Positions 1-5,492 of a DNA stretch of 8,558 bases are shown here, piece after piece (the stretch's first letter is position 1; each line of letters begins with the position of its first letter). A model generated the notes under the pieces. The model searched no databases. It saw nothing but the letters and a program-made list of their open reading frames with translations, and was not told the origin of the DNA. Both the position numbers and the translations under genes were made by a program. Location: positions 1-8,558 of the forward strand of contig JALOSP010000035.1 in assembly GCA_025458365.1 (NCBI GenBank), read 5' to 3'. The DNA is from Hyphomonadaceae bacterium (GTDB lineage: Bacteria; Pseudomonadota; Alphaproteobacteria; Caulobacterales; Aquidulcibacteraceae).

Positions 1-328
1 CCCAGGCGGCCGTGAAGGCCGGCTCCACCAGCCAGCTCACGCGCCCGTCCGCGCGCACCAGCGGCAGGCGCGCCTCCACCCCCGCAAGACCCAGCGTGCG
101 GGTCAGGATGCTCAGCTGCTGTTCTTCAGGCAGCAAATTGGCAAGCCAGGGCGAAATCACCTCCGAGGCAAACGGTCCCGGCTGCAATGGCATCGTAACC
201 GAGAGCGGGAAGGCTCCGCGCGTGCCCAGCCAGGCTGGACTGTAGACAAAACTCAGGTCCCCGCCGATCCCGACGAGAATGTCGCCAATCTGCAGCGCGT
301 CGAACCAGACCGGGACCGGCGCGCTCAT
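1..328 (-). CDS. hipA: HipA-like toxin kinase, N-terminal part (3' end outside window)
   Basis: This is the N-terminal 109 residues of a HipA-family protein. HipA is a serine/threonine kinase toxin; the E. coli protein phosphorylates glutamyl-tRNA synthetase. Only the N-terminal subdomain is visible, so the catalytic residues cannot be checked. Family-like stretches are VGIGGDLSFVYSPAWL (about residues 19-34), a PLSVTMPL segment (about 42-49), and the hallmark SPWLANLLPEE (about 60-70). The ATG (328-326) overlaps the TGA of the upstream antitoxin gene (327-325) as ATGA, typical of translationally coupled hipBA pairs. After about residue 82 the sequence (RLPLVRADGRVSWLVEP) no longer resembles the expected family continuation, although the frame stays open with strongly GC-ended codons. 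The gene may therefore be divergent, or fused or interrupted near the left edge. Confidence 0.7.
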   Translation of the reverse strand, partial: MSAPVPVWFDALQIGDILVGIGGDLSFVYSPAWLGTRGAFPLSVTMPLQPGPFASEVISPWLANLLPEEQQLSILTRTLGLAGVEARLPLVRADGRVSWLVEPAFTAAW

Positions 329-615
329 GCATAGTCCCCGAGGTCATAGCCGCCCGATGGGCTGGCTTCTCGCTTCGATGGGGCACCAGCGCCATCAGCC
401 AGCAACTCCCCAGCAGGCACACGCAGCGCACCAGCAATCCGGTAAAGGCTCGAAACCCGAAGATCCCGCTTGCCGGTCTCGATCAGTGACAGCGCCGACG
501 TGCTGATCCCGCACAGCAGCGCCAGGTCCTGCAGGGACAGGCCAGCGGCCTCGCGCGCCGCGCGAATCCGCCTACCAATCTGGGCAAGTACTGGGCTGGA
601 GGGGTCTTGTGCCAC
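325..615 (-). CDS. hipB: HipB-like XRE-family antitoxin / transcriptional regulator
   Basis: A 96-residue protein with an XRE/Cro-type HTH at about residues 13-71; the recognition region reads LQDLALLCGISTSALSLIETG. In HipBA systems the HTH antitoxin binds and neutralises the kinase and, alone or with it, represses the operon. The chosen start is GTG at 615, preceded by GGAG (on the minus strand at 626-623) with 7 nt spacing; no ATG is available near it. The gene overlaps hipA by 4 nt (ATGA). The C-terminal 25 residues are Gly/Ser/Ala-rich and probably flexible, ending in a Tyr-containing tail. A promoter and a palindrome lie immediately upstream. The neighbouring HipA-like gene makes the antitoxin reading much likelier than a generic XRE regulator. 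Confidence 0.8.
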   Translation of the reverse strand: MAQDPSSPVLAQIGRRIRAAREAAGLSLQDLALLCGISTSALSLIETGKRDLRVSSLYRIAGALRVPAGELLADGAGAPSKREASPSGGYDLGDYA

Positions 616-622
616 GGGAGCA

Positions 623-626
623 CTCC
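623..626 (-). promoter_or_regulatory. Shine-Dalgarno deciding the GTG start of hipB
   Basis: GGAG on the minus strand, 7 nt before the GTG at 615. It is the reason for accepting a non-ATG start for the antitoxin gene. Confidence 0.6.
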
Positions 627-629
627 GGT

Positions 630-645
630 TTACTGAATACGGTAA
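630..645. promoter_or_regulatory. Candidate HipB operator, TTAC-N8-GTAA palindrome
   Basis: A perfect 4-bp inverted repeat TTAC (630-633) and GTAA (642-645) with an 8-nt spacer. It abuts the -10 box of the hipBA promoter and spans the likely transcription start. The geometry (short arms, 8-nt spacer) matches the TATCC-N8-GGATA operators of E. coli HipB, though the arm sequence differs. Its position suggests autorepression. Only one copy was seen. Confidence 0.45.
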
Positions 646-673
646 TTCTAAGCTCGACAGGCGAGATTGGCAA
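645..673 (-). promoter_or_regulatory. Sigma70-type promoter of hipBA
   Basis: On the minus strand, TTGCCA (673-668; 5 of 6 to TTGACA) is followed after exactly 17 nt by TAGAAT (650-645; 5 of 6 to TATAAT). Upstream of the -35 the DNA is AT-rich, which could act as an UP element. The predicted start, near 638, gives a short leader before the hipB ribosome site at 626-623. This is the clearest promoter in the window. Confidence 0.65.
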
Positions 674-684
674 CCAATTTTATA

Positions 685-740
685 GAAAAAGATAAATTTC
701 GTGGTTCACCCCTCCGAAGTCCCTTCGATTTATCGTTTTC
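685..740. repeat. AT-rich imperfect inverted repeat between hipBA and the mobilisation operon
   Basis: The 13-bp arms at 685-697 and 728-740 match at 12 of 13 positions (GAAAAAGATAAAT against ATTTATCGTTTTC). Inside the 30-nt loop is a second small hairpin, CGAAG-TCC-CTTCG (715-727). The block lies 30 bp beyond the stop of the RHH gene and just upstream of the hipBA -35 box. It could terminate the RHH operon, because its minus-strand 3' arm ends in a T-rich run, or it could be a protein-binding or insertion-boundary site. It stands out as AT-rich in a GC-rich window. Confidence 0.4.
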
Positions 741-769
741 AGAAAACCAGGAATCCGCTGGTCGGCTCA

Positions 770-1132
770 TCACCCCGCCTTCAGCCCGCGCACAACATCA
801 TCCAGGAACGCGTCAAACCGCTGGTCTGCGCTGGTGTCGTCGGGATCGAACTCGAGCGGCCCGGCATAGGTGAGCCAGAGGCGGACGAACGCAAGCAGCG
901 TCTCGCGCAGCAGGGCCATGTCGCGGGCACGGGCGGTGTCGCGCTGGTCGAGCCGGTCGAGGCGGGCCTTGACGGTGTCGACGAGAGAGGCTCCCTTTTC
1001 CTCAAGGAGCACGCGTTTGAGCCCGTCATTGGCGGCGCGTGACAGGGTCAGGCCGCGCAGCCTGGCTTCGGCTTCCAGCGCACGGGCTGTGGCATCGTCG
1101 AGGTGGAGCGTGAGTTGCTTGCGGGTGGCCAT
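770..1132 (-). CDS. Ribbon-helix-helix DNA-binding protein, mobilisation accessory candidate
   Basis: A 120-residue protein with an N-terminal ribbon-helix-helix (CopG/Arc-like) pattern. The strand is about residues 3-11 (TRKQLTLHL), helix 1 about 12-26 (DDATARALEAEARLRG) and helix 2 about 29-45 (LSRAANDGLKRVLLEEK). Residues 50-120 are mostly helical and amphipathic, with an acidic stretch around 95-110. Small RHH proteins beside relaxases commonly bind oriT to build the relaxosome or repress the transfer genes; which role applies here is inference. The ATG at 1132 follows AAGGGG with about 8 nt spacing, and the gene begins 13 bp after the stop of the coupling-protein-like gene, so the two are one operon. 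It could instead be a generic CopG-type repressor. Confidence 0.7.
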   Translation of the reverse strand: MATRKQLTLHLDDATARALEAEARLRGLTLSRAANDGLKRVLLEEKGASLVDTVKARLDRLDQRDTARARDMALLRETLLAFVRLWLTYAGPLEFDPDDTSADQRFDAFLDDVVRGLKAG

Positions 1133-1145
1133 GGCTGCGCCCCTT

Positions 1146-3104
1146 TCAGATCTTGCGGGGGGATGACGGAAGGGCAGGCTGCCCGCCGCGTCGGGCGAGC
1201 GCTTCGCGCAGTCGTCGGGTAGTCGATGCGAACTCCGGTTCGGTTACTGGCAGGCGCTGGACGTACGTCTCAGCAGGCTTCGGCATCTTTCCAGATGGCC
1301 TGGCTCTTGAAGGGGCCCTGCTTGTCCGCGGCTCGTCCTGAGCAAACTCCCGTCCATCCGGCATCACAATGACGGTCCTTGGCCGCTGGGCCGGGGTGAT
1401 CACGACGACTGGCTGCGGCGGCAGTGGAGCTCCCAGCGGTGCGGTGATCGCTGGATCATTCCAGGGCGCCGGATATGCGGGCAGCGTGCACATGCTTGGC
1501 TGGCCAGCTATCGGCACAAGATCGGGATTGATCGGTGCCAGCCGCATGATCTGGCGTCCGGATGTGGCAACGATCAACTCGCCTGGCCTGACGAGCTCGA
1601 AGGCCTGAGCAGCATAGCCCATGCGAGCAAACACATCCGCTGCGAGCCTTGGCTCAGTGACTAGGGTCGATACCTCGGACACCAAGGGCACCGATTGCTC
1701 CAATCCCAGCATGCTCAGAACGTGCATCCGATCACGGGCATGGAGCAGCAGGCAGATGCCACGCGCTCGTAGCCTGGCGCGCCAGCGCTGCAGAACGGTG
1801 AGCAGCCATGCCCCACAGTCAGGATCAATCGCAATCAGGACAGGCCGCGATGGGCGCGGCGTGGCAGGATCGGCCAGTTCGCGCAGCAGCTGATCGAGCA
1901 TCATCACCGTCAGCTGGCGATGCCCGGATCGGGCCTCATGGTCACCTCCTTCCACACTGATCACACGCGGACCAGCCCGGACCAGATCCATCAGACGGAC
2001 CTTGGGCGTGCCCCAGGACTGATGGCCGGTCATCAGCGATGTGAGCACCTTGCTCACCGCTTCGCAGTCATCGCTCAGCATGGGCTGGCACTTGCGCCAG
2101 AGCGCCAGAAGATCCTCGACCGGCTTACGGCTCCGTTCGGGGATCAGCGTGGTGATCGCAAACCAGCCGCCGAGTTTCTGATAGGCAAGGCCGGGATCAT
2201 CGAGCAGGCGGATCAGGCCTGCCATGTCACGGTTAGGCTCTGGCAGGGTCTCCAACGCCGTGGCCCAGACGGAGGCGGCCAACAGGCTGCGCTGGTCGCC
2301 CAGGTGCAGGCTGGCCACCATCGCTTGGATATCCTCCCAGGCCTTCGATCCCATGCGAACCTGGCGCATAGGGTCCGGGTCGAGATCGCCACCCAGCATG
2401 ACCCGGACTTCCTCTCCGGGGTATCCAACGGGAAGGGGTTTCGGCCCGCCACTCAGGCGGACGATGACGCCATCAAAGCTGCGCAGGGCCGCGCGCACGG
2501 CAGTGGTGATTGTCGGGCTGTCGCCGAGAAACAACCGGTCACCACTGAGGTCACGAACAGCGACCCAGTTTTGGGTGAAAAGTGAGCGCCGCAGATCACT
2601 GAAGCCATGCCACGCCCGCACGGGTTCGCGCCCGATCACAACCGTCCCGGCATGCGCATATCGTCCAAGTTCGTGCTGTTCGCGCCGGACCTGCGAGCGC
2701 CCGCGCCCCAAGGCGAGCCAGTCACCCCGGCGCGGCATTGGCCCGAACGGGCCCGTTAGCCCAGTGATCAGGGCAGCCAGGCCAAGCCCGCTCGCACCCA
2801 GCAGCAGCGCGGCGACGATCCCCGGCACCGCCAGCACTGGTGCGTCATCGCCAACTCGCGCGATCGCGACCAGAGCCAGCCATGGCGCGCGCAGCTCCAC
2901 CGGCCCCAGATCAATCCACACAGGTCCCAGCTGACTGGCGGCCAGGCCCCAACTCCACTGGTACAGTCCGTTCAGGCACCAGCCGACAATCAAGGCGCAA
3001 ACCAGAAACCGCAGGCCCCATGCGATCTGTTGGCGCCAGACAAACACGCGTGGCGCAACAAAACGTGCAAGTCCTGAATTGAACAGTTTGTAAAGACTTG
3101 TCAT
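1146..3104 (-). CDS. VirD4/TraG-like coupling-protein homologue lacking Walker motifs
   Basis: A 652-residue protein with the architecture of a type IV coupling protein, which normally links the relaxase-DNA complex to the secretion channel at the inner membrane. Hydrophobic segments at about residues 29-48 and 88-117 fit the N-terminal membrane anchor. The nucleotide-binding core is degenerate: where Walker A is expected, the sequence reads LFLGDSPTITT (191-201), with no GK[S/T]; the only other GK, at 605-606, is in the C-terminal tail. Where Walker B is expected it reads PVLIAIDPDCG (421-431) instead of an Asp-Glu pair. Family-like landmarks remain: SLLAASVWATALETL (273-287), MAGLIRLLDDP (294-304) and LVRPGELIVATSGRQIMRL (504-522). 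The C-terminal 120 residues are Pro/Arg-rich. ATG at 3104 has GGAGA 6 nt upstream. It is divergent from the relaxase and co-directional with the RHH gene. Family membership rests on pattern, not alignment. Confidence 0.6.
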   Translation of the reverse strand: MTSLYKLFNSGLARFVAPRVFVWRQQIAWGLRFLVCALIVGWCLNGLYQWSWGLAASQLGPVWIDLGPVELRAPWLALVAIARVGDDAPVLAVPGIVAALLLGASGLGLAALITGLTGPFGPMPRRGDWLALGRGRSQVRREQHELGRYAHAGTVVIGREPVRAWHGFSDLRRSLFTQNWVAVRDLSGDRLFLGDSPTITTAVRAALRSFDGVIVRLSGGPKPLPVGYPGEEVRVMLGGDLDPDPMRQVRMGSKAWEDIQAMVASLHLGDQRSLLAASVWATALETLPEPNRDMAGLIRLLDDPGLAYQKLGGWFAITTLIPERSRKPVEDLLALWRKCQPMLSDDCEAVSKVLTSLMTGHQSWGTPKVRLMDLVRAGPRVISVEGGDHEARSGHRQLTVMMLDQLLRELADPATPRPSRPVLIAIDPDCGAWLLTVLQRWRARLRARGICLLLHARDRMHVLSMLGLEQSVPLVSEVSTLVTEPRLAADVFARMGYAAQAFELVRPGELIVATSGRQIMRLAPINPDLVPIAGQPSMCTLPAYPAPWNDPAITAPLGAPLPPQPVVVITPAQRPRTVIVMPDGREFAQDEPRTSRAPSRARPSGKMPKPAETYVQRLPVTEPEFASTTRRLREALARRGGQPALPSSPRKI

Positions 3105-3110
3105 GTCGCG

Positions 3111-3115
3111 TCTCC
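3111..3115 (-). promoter_or_regulatory. Shine-Dalgarno of the coupling-protein-like gene
   Basis: GGAGA on the minus strand, 6 nt before the ATG at 3104. It supports this start and shows that the gene still has a normal translation signal despite its degenerate ATPase motifs. Confidence 0.6.
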
Positions 3116-3214
3116 ATTTGTATTCGATTGATATAGGAGCACAAAAAGACAGTTACAGCAAGATAAAGAACAAGTTTTGATTGGATCAGCGACTTGATCG
3201 TGCTATTGTTTGTA

Positions 3215-3241
3215 CAAGTTGCTGGCTTCTTCAGCAACTTG
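3215..3241. repeat. Perfect 10-bp inverted repeat upstream of the relaxase
   Basis: CAAGTTGCTG (3215-3224) and CAGCAACTTG (3232-3241) are exact reverse complements, separated by a 7-nt loop (GCTTCTT). The element ends 49 bp before the relaxase ATG. There is no T-run, so a terminator is unlikely. An oriT inverted repeat, an RHH operator or a leader hairpin are the plausible roles. Confidence 0.75.
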
Positions 3242-3279
3242 GCTGGCAGGCCACATCACCTTGCAAACCGTGCCAACGC

Positions 3280-3286
3280 AGGAGGG
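3280..3286 (+). promoter_or_regulatory. Strong Shine-Dalgarno fixing the relaxase start
   Basis: AGGAGGG lies 4 nt before the ATG at 3291 (5 nt if only AGGAGG is counted). It favours this ATG over the in-frame TTG at 3210, which would run through the inverted repeat and has no comparable site. Confidence 0.8.
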
Positions 3287-3290
3287 CCTG

Positions 3291-4979
3291 ATGGGCCACG
3301 ATGGATCCTCATCACAGGATGGGCCGCATGTGCGGATGCATCGGGCCGGGTCGGATGATGCCCGTTCTGGCGTGCTGGGCGCGCGACTTGCCGCCAAGTT
3401 GGGTGGGGTGCGTGTGGGCGGCGCAAATGGTGCAATCGCGAAAGCTGCCGGACGCGGCACTGGCCGTCCAAGCGCAGTGGGAAACCCCGGTCGTGGCGGG
3501 CCGCAGCGGGTGATCGTCAAGGTGTCGTTTGCGCCACATCGGGCAGGCAGCGGGAAACTTGCTGCCCATGCCGCTTATCTCGGGCGTGATGGCGCCGCCC
3601 GTGATGGCGAGCAGGGTCGGTTCTACGATGCGAACAATGACCGGGTGGACGAGCTGGGACACGAGCTCGGGGTCTGGTCACGGGAGGATCCCCGCCACTT
3701 CCGGATCATCATCGCGCCAGAGAGTGCGGCCCGGCTGGAAGATCTCGACGGTTACGTGCGCGAGGTCATGGCCCGGATGGAGCGCGACCTTGGCATCGAG
3801 ACGGAGTGGGTGGCGATCAACCACTGGAACACTGACAATCCCCATGCTCACATCATCCTGCGTGGGCGCAGTCTGGATGGTCGCGAACTGCGCATTCCCC
3901 GTGCCTATCTCTCCCACGGCCTGCGCCATCAAGCCCGCGAGATTGCCACCGGTCTTCTGGGCGAGCGCTGCGAGCTGGATGACCGCCTAACTCTGGACCG
4001 CGCAGTCAAGTCACGCGGCCTCACCAGCCTTGACCGCACCATCGCCGCCAGCCTGGAGGGGCGCGGCGAGGTGCTGGTGCAGGAGCTTGGCGCAGGGGAG
4101 AACAGCCTCTGGGCCGATGCCCTGCGCGGACGGGCACGCGAGCTCGCATCGCGGGGCCTGGCCATCGAAGTCCGGCGCAATGTGCTGGCGTTCCGACCGG
4201 GCTGGCAGGAGGTGCTGCAGGCAGCCGGGCCACTGGACATCACCAAGGCGCATGGACGTGAGCTTAAAGCTGACTACAGGCGGACGGAGTGTGCAAAGCT
4301 GACAGGCGAGATCGTTGGGATGGAACTCCGCGACAGCGGCAATACCGTGCTCGCGCTTGATACTGGCGGTACGGCGCCGGTGCTGGTCAACACGCTCGAA
4401 AACAGCGGCTCTCTAGCCGTCGGGTCCTGGTTGCAGATCGATGCCGACGGACGTTTCGCCTGCCTGTCGCGCCACTCATTAGCCGACCAGTTGTCGGCCA
4501 CCGCATTCACCGAACTGGACCGGGAGTTATCGCGGATCGGGGCGGGAGAAGCGCGTGTGTTTGCCGGAGACCCACGCATTGATGCGGCCCTGAAAGCCCG
4601 CGCAAGTGACCATGTCGAAGCCGGGTTTGGCACGGTTGATGAGGAAGGTCGTTTCCAGTTCGTGCCTGGTGCGCGGCCAGCCCTGGAGCAGGCCGAGATG
4701 GCGGGCCTGCGCCAAGGGCTGCGCGATCAGGGGTTCAGCGTCGATGCCCCAGGCGTATTCATCCGTGACGGCTGGACCGTGCGGGCCATCGAAGACCTGC
4801 ATCAGGGTCCGGTCGCCATCCTTCAAGGCGCGCGCGGCAATCTGGCCCTTGTGGCCATTGGCGAGGCTGCAGGCATCGAGATTGGCCAGAGTGTCGGGAT
4901 TTCCATCGGTCAGTCAGGGTCCGATGTCGGTCTTCAGATGGTCAGCGCGCTCGGGATCGGGTCGGACTTGAGCCGATAG
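3291..4979 (+). CDS. DUF3363/VirD2-like relaxase (MOBP type)
   Basis: A 562-residue relaxase that would nick one strand at oriT, stay covalently bound to the 5' end and lead the DNA into the recipient. After a Gly/Arg-rich N-terminus (1-70), the relaxase fold starts at about 73 (RVIVKVSFAPHR). LAAHAAYLGRDG (90-101) carries the probable catalytic Tyr96. DPRHFRIIIAPE (133-144) is the second motif. NHWNTDNPHAHIILRG (177-192) is motif III, with metal-ligand candidates His178, His185 and His187. All key residues look intact. The rest (about 235-562) resembles the DUF3363 region, with a recognisable patch near 425-460 (DAALKARASDHVEAGFG), but the last 60 residues are divergent and contain two IGQS motifs (531-534, 539-542). 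Length is at the short end for the family, from memory. The start is set by AGGAGGG at 3280-3286. It is divergent from the coupling-protein-like gene, and the next gene downstream is Xis-like. Confidence 0.88.
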   Translation: MGHDGSSSQDGPHVRMHRAGSDDARSGVLGARLAAKLGGVRVGGANGAIAKAAGRGTGRPSAVGNPGRGGPQRVIVKVSFAPHRAGSGKLAAHAAYLGRDGAARDGEQGRFYDANNDRVDELGHELGVWSREDPRHFRIIIAPESAARLEDLDGYVREVMARMERDLGIETEWVAINHWNTDNPHAHIILRGRSLDGRELRIPRAYLSHGLRHQAREIATGLLGERCELDDRLTLDRAVKSRGLTSLDRTIAASLEGRGEVLVQELGAGENSLWADALRGRARELASRGLAIEVRRNVLAFRPGWQEVLQAAGPLDITKAHGRELKADYRRTECAKLTGEIVGMELRDSGNTVLALDTGGTAPVLVNTLENSGSLAVGSWLQIDADGRFACLSRHSLADQLSATAFTELDRELSRIGAGEARVFAGDPRIDAALKARASDHVEAGFGTVDEEGRFQFVPGARPALEQAEMAGLRQGLRDQGFSVDAPGVFIRDGWTVRAIEDLHQGPVAILQGARGNLALVAIGEAAGIEIGQSVGISIGQSGSDVGLQMVSALGIGSDLSR

Positions 4980-5039
4980 GGCGGGGGCCAGTTCACCTGA
5001 GAGGCGAGTTTAGGGTGATGGTGTCAAAGTGCGGTGGCT

Positions 5040-5112
5040 GGTTTCGTTCGGTTTCGTTCCGGGGTGTGGCGCAACAGCGCGCTACGCATCGAAACAGGGC
5101 CAAAACGAAACC
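5040..5112. repeat. GTTTCG repeat cluster, two direct and two inverted copies
   Basis: GGTTTCGTTC occurs twice in perfect tandem (5040-5049 and 5050-5059). A 9-bp inverse copy, AACGAAACC, lies at 5104-5112, and a shorter inverse core, CGAAAC, at 5090-5095. The arrangement resembles iterons or a multi-site operator. Binding by the adjacent HTH protein is possible but unproven. Confidence 0.65.
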
Positions 5113-5193
5113 AAAATACACAATGAAAACAATAATTCCCGTTGCAGGTGAAGGCGCTGGATTGGTTCGGATTTGTGCCCATCCTGATGTCAC

Positions 5194-5221
5194 GCCACGC
5201 TGCACTTGGGCAGGTCGTGGC
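5194..5221 (+). repeat. 10-bp stem-loop in the leader of the xis-like gene
   Basis: GCCACGCTGC (5194-5203) pairs with GCAG (5210-5213) and CGTGGC (5216-5221), leaving a 2-nt bulge and a 6-nt loop (ACTTGG). It ends 7 nt before the ribosome site at 5229. No T-run follows, so it is not a standard terminator. A translation-control or binding-site role is possible. Confidence 0.55.
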
Positions 5222-5228
5222 TACACCT

Positions 5229-5235
5229 GGAAAGG
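5229..5235 (+). promoter_or_regulatory. Shine-Dalgarno of the xis-like gene
   Basis: GGAAAGG precedes three in-frame ATGs at 5236, 5239 and 5245. Its spacing is workable only for 5245 (9 nt) or, using just the first GGA, 5239 (7 nt). Confidence 0.5.
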
Positions 5236-5244
5236 ATGATGACC

Positions 5245-5451
5245 ATGGAAACCGACAACCTGCTGACCGTCGAAGACGCCGCCGCCCGCCTCAAAATCTC
5301 CAAGCACACGCTCAACCGCTGGCGCGTCACCGGCGAAGGCCCCCCGTTCGTGAAGTACGGCCCGCGCCTCGTCCGCTACGTCGTCGCCACACTCGACGAC
5401 TGGGCGCGTGACCGCCTCTTTGCCAACACCAGCCAGTATGGGCGGCGGTGA
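5245..5451 (+). CDS. AlpA/excisionase-like small HTH DNA-binding protein
   Basis: A 68-residue protein with a winged-HTH of the MerR/AlpA/Xis type (HTH_17-like). The HTH is about residues 6-25 (LTVEDAAARLKISKHTLNRW), followed by the wing-like GEGPPFVKYGPRLVRYVVATL (about 29-49) and a terminal helix. The wing phrase GEGPPFVK is common in small proteins on mobile elements that act as recombination directionality factors or plasmid regulators. No integrase is visible, so excisionase activity is inference. The start at 5245 is chosen by spacing from GGAAAGG; 5239 would add two residues. It lies 265 bp after the relaxase and follows the repeat cluster and leader hairpin, which may be its own control region. 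Confidence 0.75.
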   Translation: METDNLLTVEDAAARLKISKHTLNRWRVTGEGPPFVKYGPRLVRYVVATLDDWARDRLFANTSQYGRR

Positions 5452-5492
5452 GGGTGTGTCGTGAGGGGCTTGCTTGGCTTCCGGGTCATCCA

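Larger units (their letters stand above)
3105..3290. promoter_or_regulatory. Divergent regulatory region and oriT candidate
   Basis: This 186-bp gap separates the coupling-protein-like gene (leftward) from the relaxase (rightward) and is more AT-rich than both. It must hold the promoters for both transcripts, but no -35/-10 pair is convincing. The best rightward guess is TTGATT (3177-3182) with TGCTAT (3201-3206), which is weak. It contains a GATCA-N6-TGATC inverted repeat (3184-3199) and a perfect 10-bp inverted repeat (3215-3241). MOBP relaxases usually nick close to their own gene, so this is a prime oriT candidate. I saw no IncP/Ti-like ATCCTG nic core in it. Confidence 0.45.
4980..5244. 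other. Structured non-coding region between relaxase and xis-like gene
   Basis: No gene is supported in this 265-bp gap. It holds a cluster of GTTTCG/CGAAAC motifs (5040-5112), an A-rich stretch (about 5101-5140), an ATCCTG hexamer (5181-5186) and a stem-loop (5194-5221) just before the xis-like ribosome site. The amount of repeat structure suggests a protein-binding locus such as an operator, att or origin region rather than a plain spacer. No terminator with a T-run follows the relaxase, so readthrough into the xis-like gene is possible. Confidence 0.5.

Noticed and set aside
126..437. Minus-strand 103-codon ORF across the hipB-hipA junction
   Set aside because: It overlaps both real genes in another frame and its sequence resembles no protein; hipB and hipA frames show clear family motifs.
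1920..2934. Long plus-strand ORFs (221 and 236 codons) opposite the coupling-protein-like gene
   Set aside because: They lie wholly antisense to the 652-codon gene, which has the ribosome site, membrane segments and family landmarks. Their translations are Arg/Pro/Ser-rich shadow sequence typical of GC-rich DNA.
3210..3290. N-terminal extension of the relaxase from TTG at 3210
   Set aside because: The extension runs through the 10-bp inverted repeat and lacks a ribosome site, whereas ATG 3291 has AGGAGGG just upstream.
4980..5015. TCACC/GGTGA partial inverted repeat after the relaxase stop as a terminator
   Set aside because: Only 5-bp arms with a long spacer and no T-run; too weak to call.
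5206..5244. Longer xis-like protein starting at 5206
   Set aside because: The first 13 codons would cover the stem-loop and the GGAAAGG ribosome site; the HTH domain begins only after ATG 5245.
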